From the NCBI RefSeq assembly GCF_001652275.1, contig NZ_LVZK01000002.1, positions 62,001 to 126,000 on the forward strand: a stretch of 64,000 bases of DNA, in the 5' to 3' direction. Shown one piece after another: positions 57,247-64,000 of the stretch. How positions within the stretch are numbered: the stretch's first letter is position 1; every line of letters begins with the position of its first letter. The translations under genes and the position numbers were made by a program. The stretch is from Peptidiphaga gingivicola (GTDB taxonomy: Bacteria; Actinomycetota; Actinomycetes; Actinomycetales; Actinomycetaceae). The notes below the pieces were generated by a model that did no database searches, had not been told where the DNA came from, and saw only the letters and a list, made by a program, of their open reading frames with translations.

Positions 57247-57701
57247 TGTTCTCCTTTCGCTGGAAGTAGCTTACCGCCATCGGGCCGATGAGGCTCGTCT
57301 ATCCACAGCTTCTCGCCAATCCGCAGCCTCTCGCCCGTCTGCAGCCCCCTGTCCACTGGCGCCTCTCCTGTCTGCAGCCCCCTGTCCACTGGCGCCTCTC
57401 CTGTCTGCAGCCCCCTGTCCACTGGCGCCTCGCCTGTCCAAAGCCTCTCTGCCCACAGGCCCCTCTCCTATCCGCAGCCTCTCGCCACGTGTCATCGAGG
57501 CGCAGCGGTCACCTGGGCGCACACAGCCCTTGCCTATGCGCGATGTTCGCGCCTTCGCGCGCCGCGCCGCCGCACAAGCCTTCTTGACGAAATTCTGGGA
57601 GAATCGAATCCCGGTTCAATCTGAGTCCGGGCGGATGCGAATCCCCGCGGATGCGAGTTCGGAGAATCCAAGTCTGAGAAACAGTCGAGAAAGGCGACGG
57701 C
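57247..57701. other. Region between hom and aroD promoters
   Basis: 455 bp between divergent genes. The left part is the 33-bp minisatellite (57337-57469) with degenerate edges from about 57300. The right part (57480-57690) has no motif I can support beyond the GAGAAAGG ribosome-binding site of aroD. Confidence 0.5.
57337..57469. repeat. 33-bp intergenic minisatellite
   Basis: Units start at 57337, 57370 and 57403; the first two are identical, the third differs by one base, and a fourth (57436-57469) is diverged. Each contains CTGCAGCCCCCTGTCCACTG. The repeats adjoin each other with no spacers, so this is not a CRISPR array. Confidence 0.9.
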
Positions 57702-58499
57702 ATGAGCAGCGGAAAAAAGACGGCGACCCTCGGCGGCGTCGTTCTCGGCGAAGGCCGGACGAAGGTCATCGTCCCCGTCACGGCGGAGACTTTCAACGAA
57801 ATCTCCGAGCAAACCGCGAGCATCGCGAAGCTCGGCGGGCAAACCGCGAGCGGCGCGTGGAACGGCGTCGACGTCGTCGAATGGCGGATGGATTTCCTTT
57901 CCCCTTCGATTGACGTCCTCTCAGCCCTCGAAATGCTTGCGGGCTCCGCCGATCTGCCCGTCTTGGCGACTTTCCGCACCGCGGACGAAGGAGGAAAGGC
58001 GATTGAGGCCTCCGCCTACCGGGATCTGCTCCTGGCCGTCGCTCGATCGGGAAAGGTCAGCGCGATCGACGTCGAAGCATTCCGCGACGAATCGACAGTG
58101 AGGGAAGTCATTGACGGCGCTCACGGGGCAAACGTGGCCGTCGTGGCCTCCTACCACGATTTTCACGCCACGCCGACGTCAGAGGAGATCATCTCGCGGC
58201 TCGGGGCCATGGACGCCGCCGGGGCGGACGTTCTCAAGCTCGCCTGCATGCCTAACTCCGTAGACGATCTGCTCGTTCTCCTAAGCGCGACGCATCAGGC
58301 CTCGCGTACTTTCGACCGTCCCCTCATCACGGTGGCGATGGGACCGATCGGGACGCTCTCGCGCATCGCGGGCGGCGTTTTCGGTTCATGCGCCACGTTC
58401 GCAGCCGTCGGCAAAGGCTCGGCGCCGGGCCAGATCCCGGTCTCGGACCTACGCCCGGCGCTTGACCTGCTGGATCCGGCGCAGTCGGCGACTTCTTAG
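57702..58499 (+). CDS. aroD: Type I 3-dehydroquinate dehydratase
   Basis: 265-aa shikimate-pathway enzyme that dehydrates 3-dehydroquinate through a Schiff base. The family's residues are visible: E-W-R-M-D at about 53-57, the active-site His in S-Y-H-D-F-H and the Schiff-base Lys in D-V-L-K-L-A. Most actinobacteria use the unrelated type II enzyme (AroQ), so this type I gene is less usual. It is the only plus-strand gene inside the argS-to-atpC block and looks inserted between hom and lysA. The convergent lysA gene ends 80 bp downstream. Confidence 0.9.
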   Translation: MSSGKKTATLGGVVLGEGRTKVIVPVTAETFNEISEQTASIAKLGGQTASGAWNGVDVVEWRMDFLSPSIDVLSALEMLAGSADLPVLATFRTADEGGKAIEASAYRDLLLAVARSGKVSAIDVEAFRDESTVREVIDGAHGANVAVVASYHDFHATPTSEEIISRLGAMDAAGADVLKLACMPNSVDDLLVLLSATHQASRTFDRPLITVAMGPIGTLSRIAGGVFGSCATFAAVGKGSAPGQIPVSDLRPALDLLDPAQSATS

Positions 58500-58579
58500 C
58501 CTGCTGCGCCGCTTCTTATCCTGCTGCATCGCAGCCTCAGTCCTTGCCGCGGCCGCAATCCTCAGCCCTCCCCTCAGCC

Positions 58580-59965
58580 TCAGTCCTCGCCGCGGCGGAG
58601 GTAGTCGGCGTCGAGGGCGAGGAGGTCTTCCACAGTCTCGCGGCGCACAATCCAGCGCGACGCACCGCCTCGAACGGCCACCACGCCCGGACGCGGCACG
58701 TGATTGTAATTCGAGGCCATCGACCGTCCGTACGCACCGGTGGCGGGGACGGCCAGAATGTCGCCCGCCGCGAGGTCCTCGGGCAGCGACACGTCGCGCA
58801 CCACGATGTCCCCGCTCTCGCAATGCTTGCCGACGACCCTGCTTCTCACGCGACCTTCCCCCTCGCGAGACGCGAGGGCGGCCGTGTACGCGGCGTCGTA
58901 CAAGGCAGGCCGAATATTGTCGCTCATCCCGCCGTCGACGGAAACATAGCGACGCGGCCCGTCCTCCAATTCGACCGTTTTGACCGTCCCCACCGTGTAG
59001 AGAGTCACGCCCGCGGGGCCCACGATGTTGCGTCCCGGCTCGATCGAAACCCTCGGCGGCTCGATCCCCGACTCCGCGGAATGCGAAGCGACGACGGACG
59101 CGAGGGCACTTGCCAATTGCGCGGGGCTCGGGGGAGCCGAGTCGCCGCCCGTGTAGCGGATGCCATAGCCTCCGCCGAAATCGACCTCGCGAAGCTCCAA
59201 TCCGATCTCGCGATGGACCCGGGCACGCAAGTCGAGCACCGCGCGTGCGGCTTCCTCGAAGGCCTCGACGACCAGGATCTGCGAACCGATGTGCGAATGC
59301 AGGCCGACGAGCCGCAAATTCGGCGCGTTCACCGTTTTCTCGACGGCCTGCCAAGCGGCGCCGCTCGCGATCGACAGACCGAATTTTTGATCCTCCACAG
59401 CGGTGGACATGTATTCGTGGCCGCCGGCGTGCACCCCGGTCGTCACCCTGAGCATGACGGAGGCGACGGCACCCTCGTCGCGCGCGATCGAATCGACGAA
59501 CTCCAACTCGGCCAAAGAATCGACGACGAAGTGCCCGACTTCCGCCCGCAGAGCGAGCTCGACTTCTTCGCGCGACTTGTTGTTGCCGTGCATCCCGATG
59601 CGGCTGCCCGGAACGCCCGCAGCCAGCGCCGTGCGAAGCTCCCCCTCGGAACAGGCGTCCACGGCGAGCCCCTCGTGTGCGACGGCCTTGGCTACAGCGA
59701 CGCACAAAAAAGCCTTGCCTGCGTAATAGACGTCAGCCCCCCGAAGGCGGGAGAAGGCCTCGTCCATGGCCTCTTTCCAGGCGCGCGCCCGGGCGCGCAG
59801 CACGTCCTCGTCAAGAACGTAAAGCGGCGTTCCGTACTCCGCCGCCAACTCGCTCACGCCGACGCCGCCGATCGCGATCTCGCCGCCGACGCGGCGGGCC
59901 GACGAGGGCCACAGCCCGTCCAACGAACCGTCGGGTTCGGCCGCGGGAAGGTTTTCGAGATTCAT
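58580..59965 (-). CDS. lysA: Diaminopimelate decarboxylase
   Basis: 461 aa, PLP enzyme for the last step of lysine synthesis. The PLP lysine is in V-Y-Y-A-G-K-A-F-L (about residue 84), with H-S-H-I-G-S-Q and G-G-G-Y-G-I-R-Y further on, and E-x-G-R-N-I near residue 300. The ATG at 59965 lies 8 bp after argS; GGAGAGG upstream overlaps the argS end. Confidence 0.95.
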   Translation of the reverse strand: MNLENLPAAEPDGSLDGLWPSSARRVGGEIAIGGVGVSELAAEYGTPLYVLDEDVLRARARAWKEAMDEAFSRLRGADVYYAGKAFLCVAVAKAVAHEGLAVDACSEGELRTALAAGVPGSRIGMHGNNKSREEVELALRAEVGHFVVDSLAELEFVDSIARDEGAVASVMLRVTTGVHAGGHEYMSTAVEDQKFGLSIASGAAWQAVEKTVNAPNLRLVGLHSHIGSQILVVEAFEEAARAVLDLRARVHREIGLELREVDFGGGYGIRYTGGDSAPPSPAQLASALASVVASHSAESGIEPPRVSIEPGRNIVGPAGVTLYTVGTVKTVELEDGPRRYVSVDGGMSDNIRPALYDAAYTAALASREGEGRVRSRVVGKHCESGDIVVRDVSLPEDLAAGDILAVPATGAYGRSMASNYNHVPRPGVVAVRGGASRWIVRRETVEDLLALDADYLRRGED

Positions 59966-59972
59966 ATAAGCA

Positions 59973-61649
59973 CTACATCCTCTCCGGAGCGCCGACGCCG
60001 AGCAGGCCCAGCCCGTTGGCAAGAACCACGCCCGCGGCGTCGTTCACCCACAAGCGCGTTCTGTGAAGATCGGCGACCTCCTCTTCCGCGCGAGGTGTGA
60101 CCCGAGCTTTACCATACCATGTATGGTATGCGGCCGCAACCTCCTCGAGGTAGCGCGCGACGCGGTGGGGCTCGCGAAGAATCGCCGACTGTGCTGCGAC
60201 GTCCGGAAAGCGCGCAAGCGTGCCGAGAAGCTCGGAATCGATGGCGTCGAGCAGACCGGGGGCAAATCCGTCCTCGCGCCTGACGCCGTGGGAGGCGGCG
60301 TTCGACGCCACCGAGCACGTGCGCGCGTGGGCGTATTGGACGTAGTAGACGGGGTTGTCGTTCGTGCGGGAGGCGACGAGGTCGAGGTCGAGGTCGAGCG
60401 TCGTGTCCACGGATGCCCGGACGAGCGAATAACGGGCCGCGTCCACGCCGACGGCGTCGACGAGGTCCTCAAGCGTCACGACGGTTCCCGCCCTCTTGGA
60501 CATGCGCACGGGGACGCCGCTGCGGACGAGGTTGACCAGCTGGCCGATGAGGATCTCCATGTTCTCGCCCGGCCCGGCCGTATCGCCGTAGGCTCTGGCC
60601 ATGGCGTACATGCGGCCGATGTACCCGTGATGGTCGGCGCCGAGCATGTAGACGCAGTTGTCCGCGCCGCGGGCGCGCTTGTCGAGATAATAGGCGAGGT
60701 CGCCCGCAAAATAGGCTGCTTCGCCGTCGGATTTGACAATCACCCTGTCCTTGTCGTCGCCGAAGTCTGTCGTGCGAAGCCACAGGGCGCCTTCTTTTTC
60801 ATAGACGACGCCGCGCTTGCGCAGACGCTCGATCGCCTTGGAGACCGCACCCGATTCGTGGAGCGAATCCTCGTGGAAGAAGACGTCGAAATCGGAGCGG
60901 AAATCGTGGAGCGAAGACTTGATTTCTGCGAACATCAGCTCGACGCCTCGCGAACGGAAAGCCTCGTGGGCCTGCTCGTCGGGGAGCTCGCGCGGATCCG
61001 GTTCGCCGTCGGCGATTGAATCGGCGACGACCCTCTCGGCGATCTCCGTGACGTACTGCCCGCCGTATCCGTCCTCGGGGACGTCCTCGCCACGCGCTCG
61101 CGCCAGGAGGGACGCGGCGAAACGGTCGATCTGATTGCCGTGGTCGTTGAAGTAATATTCCTTGACGACTTTCGCCCCCGAAAACTCGAGGATCCGAGCG
61201 AGCGAATCGCCGACGGCGGCCCAGCGCGCTCCGCCGATGTGGAGGGGGCCGGTGGGATTGGCCGAGACGTACTCGAGATTGACCGTCTTGCCGGCGCCGC
61301 CTTCCGTGCGCCCGTAGGAGCCGCCCGCCTCGACGACAGCCCGGGCGAGCTCGCCGACCGATGCGGCGGAGAGCCGTATGTTGACGAACCCGGGACCTGC
61401 GACTTCGGCTTCCTCCACCCCGTCGTGCGCAGCGATCCGCGCCGCGAGGAGCTCGCCCAGTTCGCGCGGATTCCTCCCGGCGCGCTTGGCCAGCTGCATC
61501 GCGACGTTCGTGGCCCAGTCGCCGTGCTCGCGAGACCGAGGGCGCTCCACCTTCACGACGGGCAGCTCGCCCTCGATCGTCAGAGTGCCGTCGGCGACGG
61601 CGGAGGCAAGTTCGTCGGCGACAAGCCGACTGAGTTCTTCGGGTGTCAT
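59973..61649 (-). CDS. argS: Arginine--tRNA ligase
   Basis: 558-aa class I synthetase. The HIGH-type motif is [14 protein letters not shown] (about residues 119-132), the KMSKS-like loop reads V-R-M-S-K-R-A-G-T, and the C-terminal DALR anticodon domain ends with [11 protein letters not shown]. The ATG at 61649 is 7 nt after a TAGAAT box, so the message is probably leaderless. tRNA-Arg(CCG) lies divergently, 96 bp away. Confidence 0.96.
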   Translation of the reverse strand: MTPEELSRLVADELASAVADGTLTIEGELPVVKVERPRSREHGDWATNVAMQLAKRAGRNPRELGELLAARIAAHDGVEEAEVAGPGFVNIRLSAASVGELARAVVEAGGSYGRTEGGAGKTVNLEYVSANPTGPLHIGGARWAAVGDSLARILEFSGAKVVKEYYFNDHGNQIDRFAASLLARARGEDVPEDGYGGQYVTEIAERVVADSIADGEPDPRELPDEQAHEAFRSRGVELMFAEIKSSLHDFRSDFDVFFHEDSLHESGAVSKAIERLRKRGVVYEKEGALWLRTTDFGDDKDRVIVKSDGEAAYFAGDLAYYLDKRARGADNCVYMLGADHHGYIGRMYAMARAYGDTAGPGENMEILIGQLVNLVRSGVPVRMSKRAGTVVTLEDLVDAVGVDAARYSLVRASVDTTLDLDLDLVASRTNDNPVYYVQYAHARTCSVASNAASHGVRREDGFAPGLLDAIDSELLGTLARFPDVAAQSAILREPHRVARYLEEVAAAYHTWYGKARVTPRAEEEVADLHRTRLWVNDAAGVVLANGLGLLGVGAPERM

Positions 61650-61656
61650 GCGCGCA

Positions 61657-61662
61657 ATTCTA
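61657..61662 (-). promoter_or_regulatory. -10 box of a leaderless argS promoter
   Basis: On the minus strand this reads TAGAAT, 7 nt before the argS ATG, without a ribosome-binding site between. It is the closest match to the consensus among the leaderless candidates in this window. Confidence 0.55.
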
Positions 61663-61744
61663 CGCGGCGGCTCCGACACATTCTCGCGAACGGGCCGCCC
61701 CGGGAAGCGCGAACTCGGTCATAGCTGCTAAAGTTACTTCTCAG

Positions 61745-61817
61745 GCCCCAATAGCTCAGTGGATAGAGCGTTTGCCTCCGGAGCAAAAGGTCGCAGGTTC
61801 GAATCCTGTTTGGGGTA
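61745..61817 (+). tRNA. tRNA-Arg (anticodon CCG)
   Basis: 73 nt with a full cloverleaf. The acceptor GCCCCAA pairs with TTGGGGT (a G-T pair at 1-72). The anticodon stem TTTGC/GCAAA encloses the loop CTCCGGA (61776-61782), anticodon CCG, reading CGG. The T-loop is TTCGAAT. CCA is not encoded. Confidence 0.96.
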
Positions 61818-61875
61818 CAGCCTATGAACTCGGATGCCGCTACGAACCGGGGCGCGGCTGGGAACCGGGGCGTCG

Positions 61876-62646
61876 CTACGAGCGGCTGACCGGGAGCCCT
61901 CGTTCCCGCAGCCCCTCGTACATCGCAGTCGGAACGTCCGTGATGATGCCGTCCACGCCCATGTCGAGAAGCCGGGCGGCGGCATCGACGTCGTCGATCG
62001 TCCACGCGTGGACCGCGATCCCCGCCTCGTGCGCCGATGCGACGAATCTCTCCGTCAGCACGCGAACCCCGCGGAAGGAAAGCGGGACTTGGGCGACTTG
62101 AGCGTCGGGAAGGCCCTTGAGCAGACGCCGACGCGCCGCCCCCGTCCTTGTTCGCGAAGCCGCGACGATCCTGGCGATGGCGCCTATGCCCAGCGAGCTC
62201 GCGGCCCCCGGCAGCTCGCCTCGCAAGCGCCGCAGCCGGCGCTCCGAAAAGCTCGCGACGCACACCCTGCTCTGGGCGCCCGCCTCGCGTATCGCTCGGG
62301 CGAGCGGGGCTGCGACGTCGTCGGACTTCGCGTCGATGTTGAAAACGGCGTCGGGGTGTCTTTCGAGCGCCTCGTCCACGCGCAAGACCGCCGGTCCGCC
62401 GCCGCGAACCCTGGCGAGCTCCCTCCACGTGTAGCCGCGGACCTTCCCGGCGGCGCCGACGGTTCGGTCCAGGGTCGCATCGTGGCAGAGGACGGCGACG
62501 CCGTCGAGTGTGGCGCGAGCGTCGGTCTCCAGGTAGCGGAAACCTCGCTCGCCCATGGTCAGGAAGGCCTCAGCGGTGTTCTCCGGGCACTCCCCGGCGC
62601 CGCCGCGGTGGGCGACGACGATAGGGGCGCCGATGGGATAGAGCAT
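61876..62646 (-). CDS. Glycerophosphodiester phosphodiesterase
   Basis: 256 aa, GDPD TIM barrel that hydrolyses glycerophosphodiesters to glycerol-3-phosphate and an alcohol. The catalytic H-R-G and E-N-T motifs (about residues 13-24), E-T-D-A-R and C-H-D-A-T-L-D-R-T are intact. No signal peptide, so it is probably cytoplasmic. It follows the M23 gene with a 4-nt gap. Confidence 0.92.
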   Translation of the reverse strand: MLYPIGAPIVVAHRGGAGECPENTAEAFLTMGERGFRYLETDARATLDGVAVLCHDATLDRTVGAAGKVRGYTWRELARVRGGGPAVLRVDEALERHPDAVFNIDAKSDDVAAPLARAIREAGAQSRVCVASFSERRLRRLRGELPGAASSLGIGAIARIVAASRTRTGAARRRLLKGLPDAQVAQVPLSFRGVRVLTERFVASAHEAGIAVHAWTIDDVDAAARLLDMGVDGIITDVPTAMYEGLRERGLPVSRS

Positions 62647-62650
62647 CGCA

Positions 62651-64000
62651 TCAGCCGCAAACCTGCGAGGCGTCGACCGCCTTCTGATCCTTCAGGAACT
62701 GGACGGGGTTCATGAGCTTGTCGTTTTGGTCGTGCACCTCCAGGTGCAGGTGCGGACCGGTGGAATTGCCGTTGGAGCCCACCTTTCCGATGACCTGGCC
62801 CGCCTTGACCGTGTCGCCCTTCTTGACGAGAACCCCGTTGTCGTACATGTGGATGTACCACGTGTAGTACGTCTTGCCGCCGATCTCGTGCTTGACGATG
62901 ATGAGGTTGCTCGAACGCCCTTGAATCCCGGCGCCGGCGTGGGTGACGACGCCGTCGGCGACGGCGTGGATCGGCGTTCCCATCGGCGCCGCGAAATCCT
63001 GGCCGGCGTGCATCGAGACGTCGCCGTAAATCGGGTCGACGCGGTATCCGAAGGCCGACGTCAAACGATAAACGCCTTGCTGGAGGGGCATGACGATTTG
63101 ACCGCCTTGGCGAGAGCCAGCGAATGCCGCCCGCGCCCCGGCCGCCCCGGCGGCGGAGCAGGTGGTCGTCTCGTTGCCGCTCTCGTTCTCTTTGGCCTGA
63201 TGAGAGAATTCGTTGGCCATCGAGCGGGCCTGCGCGTTGGCGTCGCCGGTGAGAGCGGCAGGAACGTCGGCCTTCTCTTTCGTCTCGCCGCCGATGTAGG
63301 AGCGAGAGAGATTGTTCTGCGCGGCGGTCGCCGGCGTGTTGTTCGTTGCAAGAATCGGCACGCCTACGGCCACCAGCGTCGCGACGCCGGCCGCCACGCC
63401 CTGGATAGCCCACTTCTTCGATCCGAAGGAAGCCGGCTGCTCGCTCGCGGCGCGCTCGGAGTCCGCCTTGGCGATTTTCCCCTTGGCGCCCCTGCCGTCC
63501 TTTGCAGCTTTTCCGTCCTTCGCGTCTGCCGGGGCCTTCGCCTGCGCGGCGGCCCTTCCTGCTTTGCCGCTTCTGCGCCGACGCTCCAAACGGGACATCT
63601 GCGCGCCTTCGGAAATGGCGTCGCTGATCTCGTTGCGGGTGAGAACGGCGGTCTCCTCGTCGGACTCATTCGCCCCGGCCTCGCTGTCGAAGGCCGCTGC
63701 CGCGGCCTCGGCCTCACGTTCGGCCTCGAGGATCTTCCGCGCCAACTCGGCCTGCTGCCGCCTGCGCTCCCGGCGAGCCTCTTGGCTCACGGTTTCTTGA
63801 TCTGCGCGACGCTCCTCGGCGGCCCTGCGCTCGTCTTCGGCGCGTTGCTCATCGGCGGCGCGGGCCTCCGCCGCTTTTCGCGACGCCTCGGCCTCCTGTT
63901 CCCGCAGCTGTTGCGCCCTGCGGGACTTCTCCAGGCGAGCGGCCTTCTTGGCCTCGCGCTCCTTGCGCGCCTCCTCGGCTTTGCGGTCCGCCTCCGCCTG
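62651..64000 (-). CDS. LytM/M23-family cell-wall peptidase, 5' end missing
   Basis: The frame is open from the right edge of the window through codon 70 (a GTG at 63790) to the stop at 62651; the true start lies outside. At least 449 residues: a very long Ala/Glu/Arg/Lys coiled coil (first ~95 visible residues), a basic Ala/Lys-rich stretch, one membrane helix (about 200-220), then a C-terminal M23 domain with H-A-G-Q-D-F-A-A-P and H-L-H-L-E-V, the zinc ligands. The peptidase domain is outside and trims peptidoglycan; the coiled coil is cytoplasmic and could tie it to a division or growth complex. Confidence 0.9.
   Translation of the reverse strand, partial: QAEADRKAEEARKEREAKKAARLEKSRRAQQLREQEAEASRKAAEARAADEQRAEDERRAAEERRADQETVSQEARRERRRQQAELARKILEAEREAEAAAAAFDSEAGANESDEETAVLTRNEISDAISEGAQMSRLERRRRSGKAGRAAAQAKAPADAKDGKAAKDGRGAKGKIAKADSERAASEQPASFGSKKWAIQGVAAGVATLVAVGVPILATNNTPATAAQNNLSRSYIGGETKEKADVPAALTGDANAQARSMANEFSHQAKENESGNETTTCSAAGAAGARAAFAGSRQGGQIVMPLQQGVYRLTSAFGYRVDPIYGDVSMHAGQDFAAPMGTPIHAVADGVVTHAGAGIQGRSSNLIIVKHEIGGKTYYTWYIHMYDNGVLVKKGDTVKAGQVIGKVGSNGNSTGPHLHLEVHDQNDKLMNPVQFLKDQKAVDASQVCG

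Noticed and set aside
57337-57469. Possible CRISPR array
   Set aside because: The 33-bp units adjoin each other without unique spacers, and no cas genes are present.

Overview
The window is high-GC actinobacterial chromosome with very little non-coding DNA. Family-level markers agree: mycoredoxin next to a UvrD2-type helicase, the NucS mismatch endonuclease, the GlgE alpha-glucan pathway, a DUF2550 protein behind atpC, and gene starts with a -10 box 6-8 nt upstream and no leader. The block argS-lysA-hom-thrC-thrB-rho-rpmE-prfA-prmC-tsaC-wecA-atpI-atpBEFHAGDC-DUF2550 has the same order as in Mycobacterium tuberculosis. Gene style (short intergenic regions, low-complexity tails) suggests an Actinomycetaceae-like organism, but this cannot be proved from the window.

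Layout. 1-6.6 kb: end of a ThiF-family gene, uvrD2 and mycoredoxin, then TetR- and MarR-regulated small operons (membrane protein, NmrA-like oxidoreductase, VOC protein). 7.2-8.4 kb: a small accessory cluster of one 47-aa protein and two tandem paralogous membrane proteins of unknown function. 8.5-13.9 kb: NudC with a repeat-derived insertion, GlgX, TrpS. 13.97-21.6 kb: an accessory three-gene operon on the minus strand, two TIR-transmembrane-beta-propeller proteins followed by a two-TM protein with two NAD-binding-type domains and a C-terminal RyR domain. 21.9-28.1 kb: glgE, maltokinase, glgB. 28.6-31.5 kb: LacI regulator plus GH13 alpha-glucosidase. 31.5-38.7 kb: YbbN-like protein, a lipoprotein/membrane protein pair, a DivIVA-like coiled-coil protein, a hydrolase, NucS with a coupled zinc-ribbon protein. 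38.8-61.6 kb: the conserved housekeeping block read leftwards, interrupted only by aroD and a 33-bp minisatellite between hom and lysA. 61.7-64 kb: tRNA-Arg(CCG), a glycerophosphodiester phosphodiesterase and a LytM/M23 protein that runs off the end.

The most interesting locus is the TIR-TIR-RyR operon. Its genes overlap by GTGA at both junctions, so they are probably made together. The two TIR genes share an identical 595-bp 5' segment covering the TIR domain. That segment has G/T-ending codons unlike the C-ending codons of everything around it, while the propellers behind it are diverged. This looks like a foreign TIR cassette joined to a resident sensor and then copied into its paralogue. 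Pairing a predicted NAD+-cleaving TIR with a RyR-domain channel-like protein suggests, as inference only, a membrane signalling or immune system in which a TIR product gates the partner.

A second theme is minisatellite growth. Short tandem repeats expand between genes (3.7, 9.9 and 57.3 kb) and inside genes (nudC, the alpha-glucosidase, the atpI-like gene, rho), where they add low-complexity protein segments without breaking the frame.
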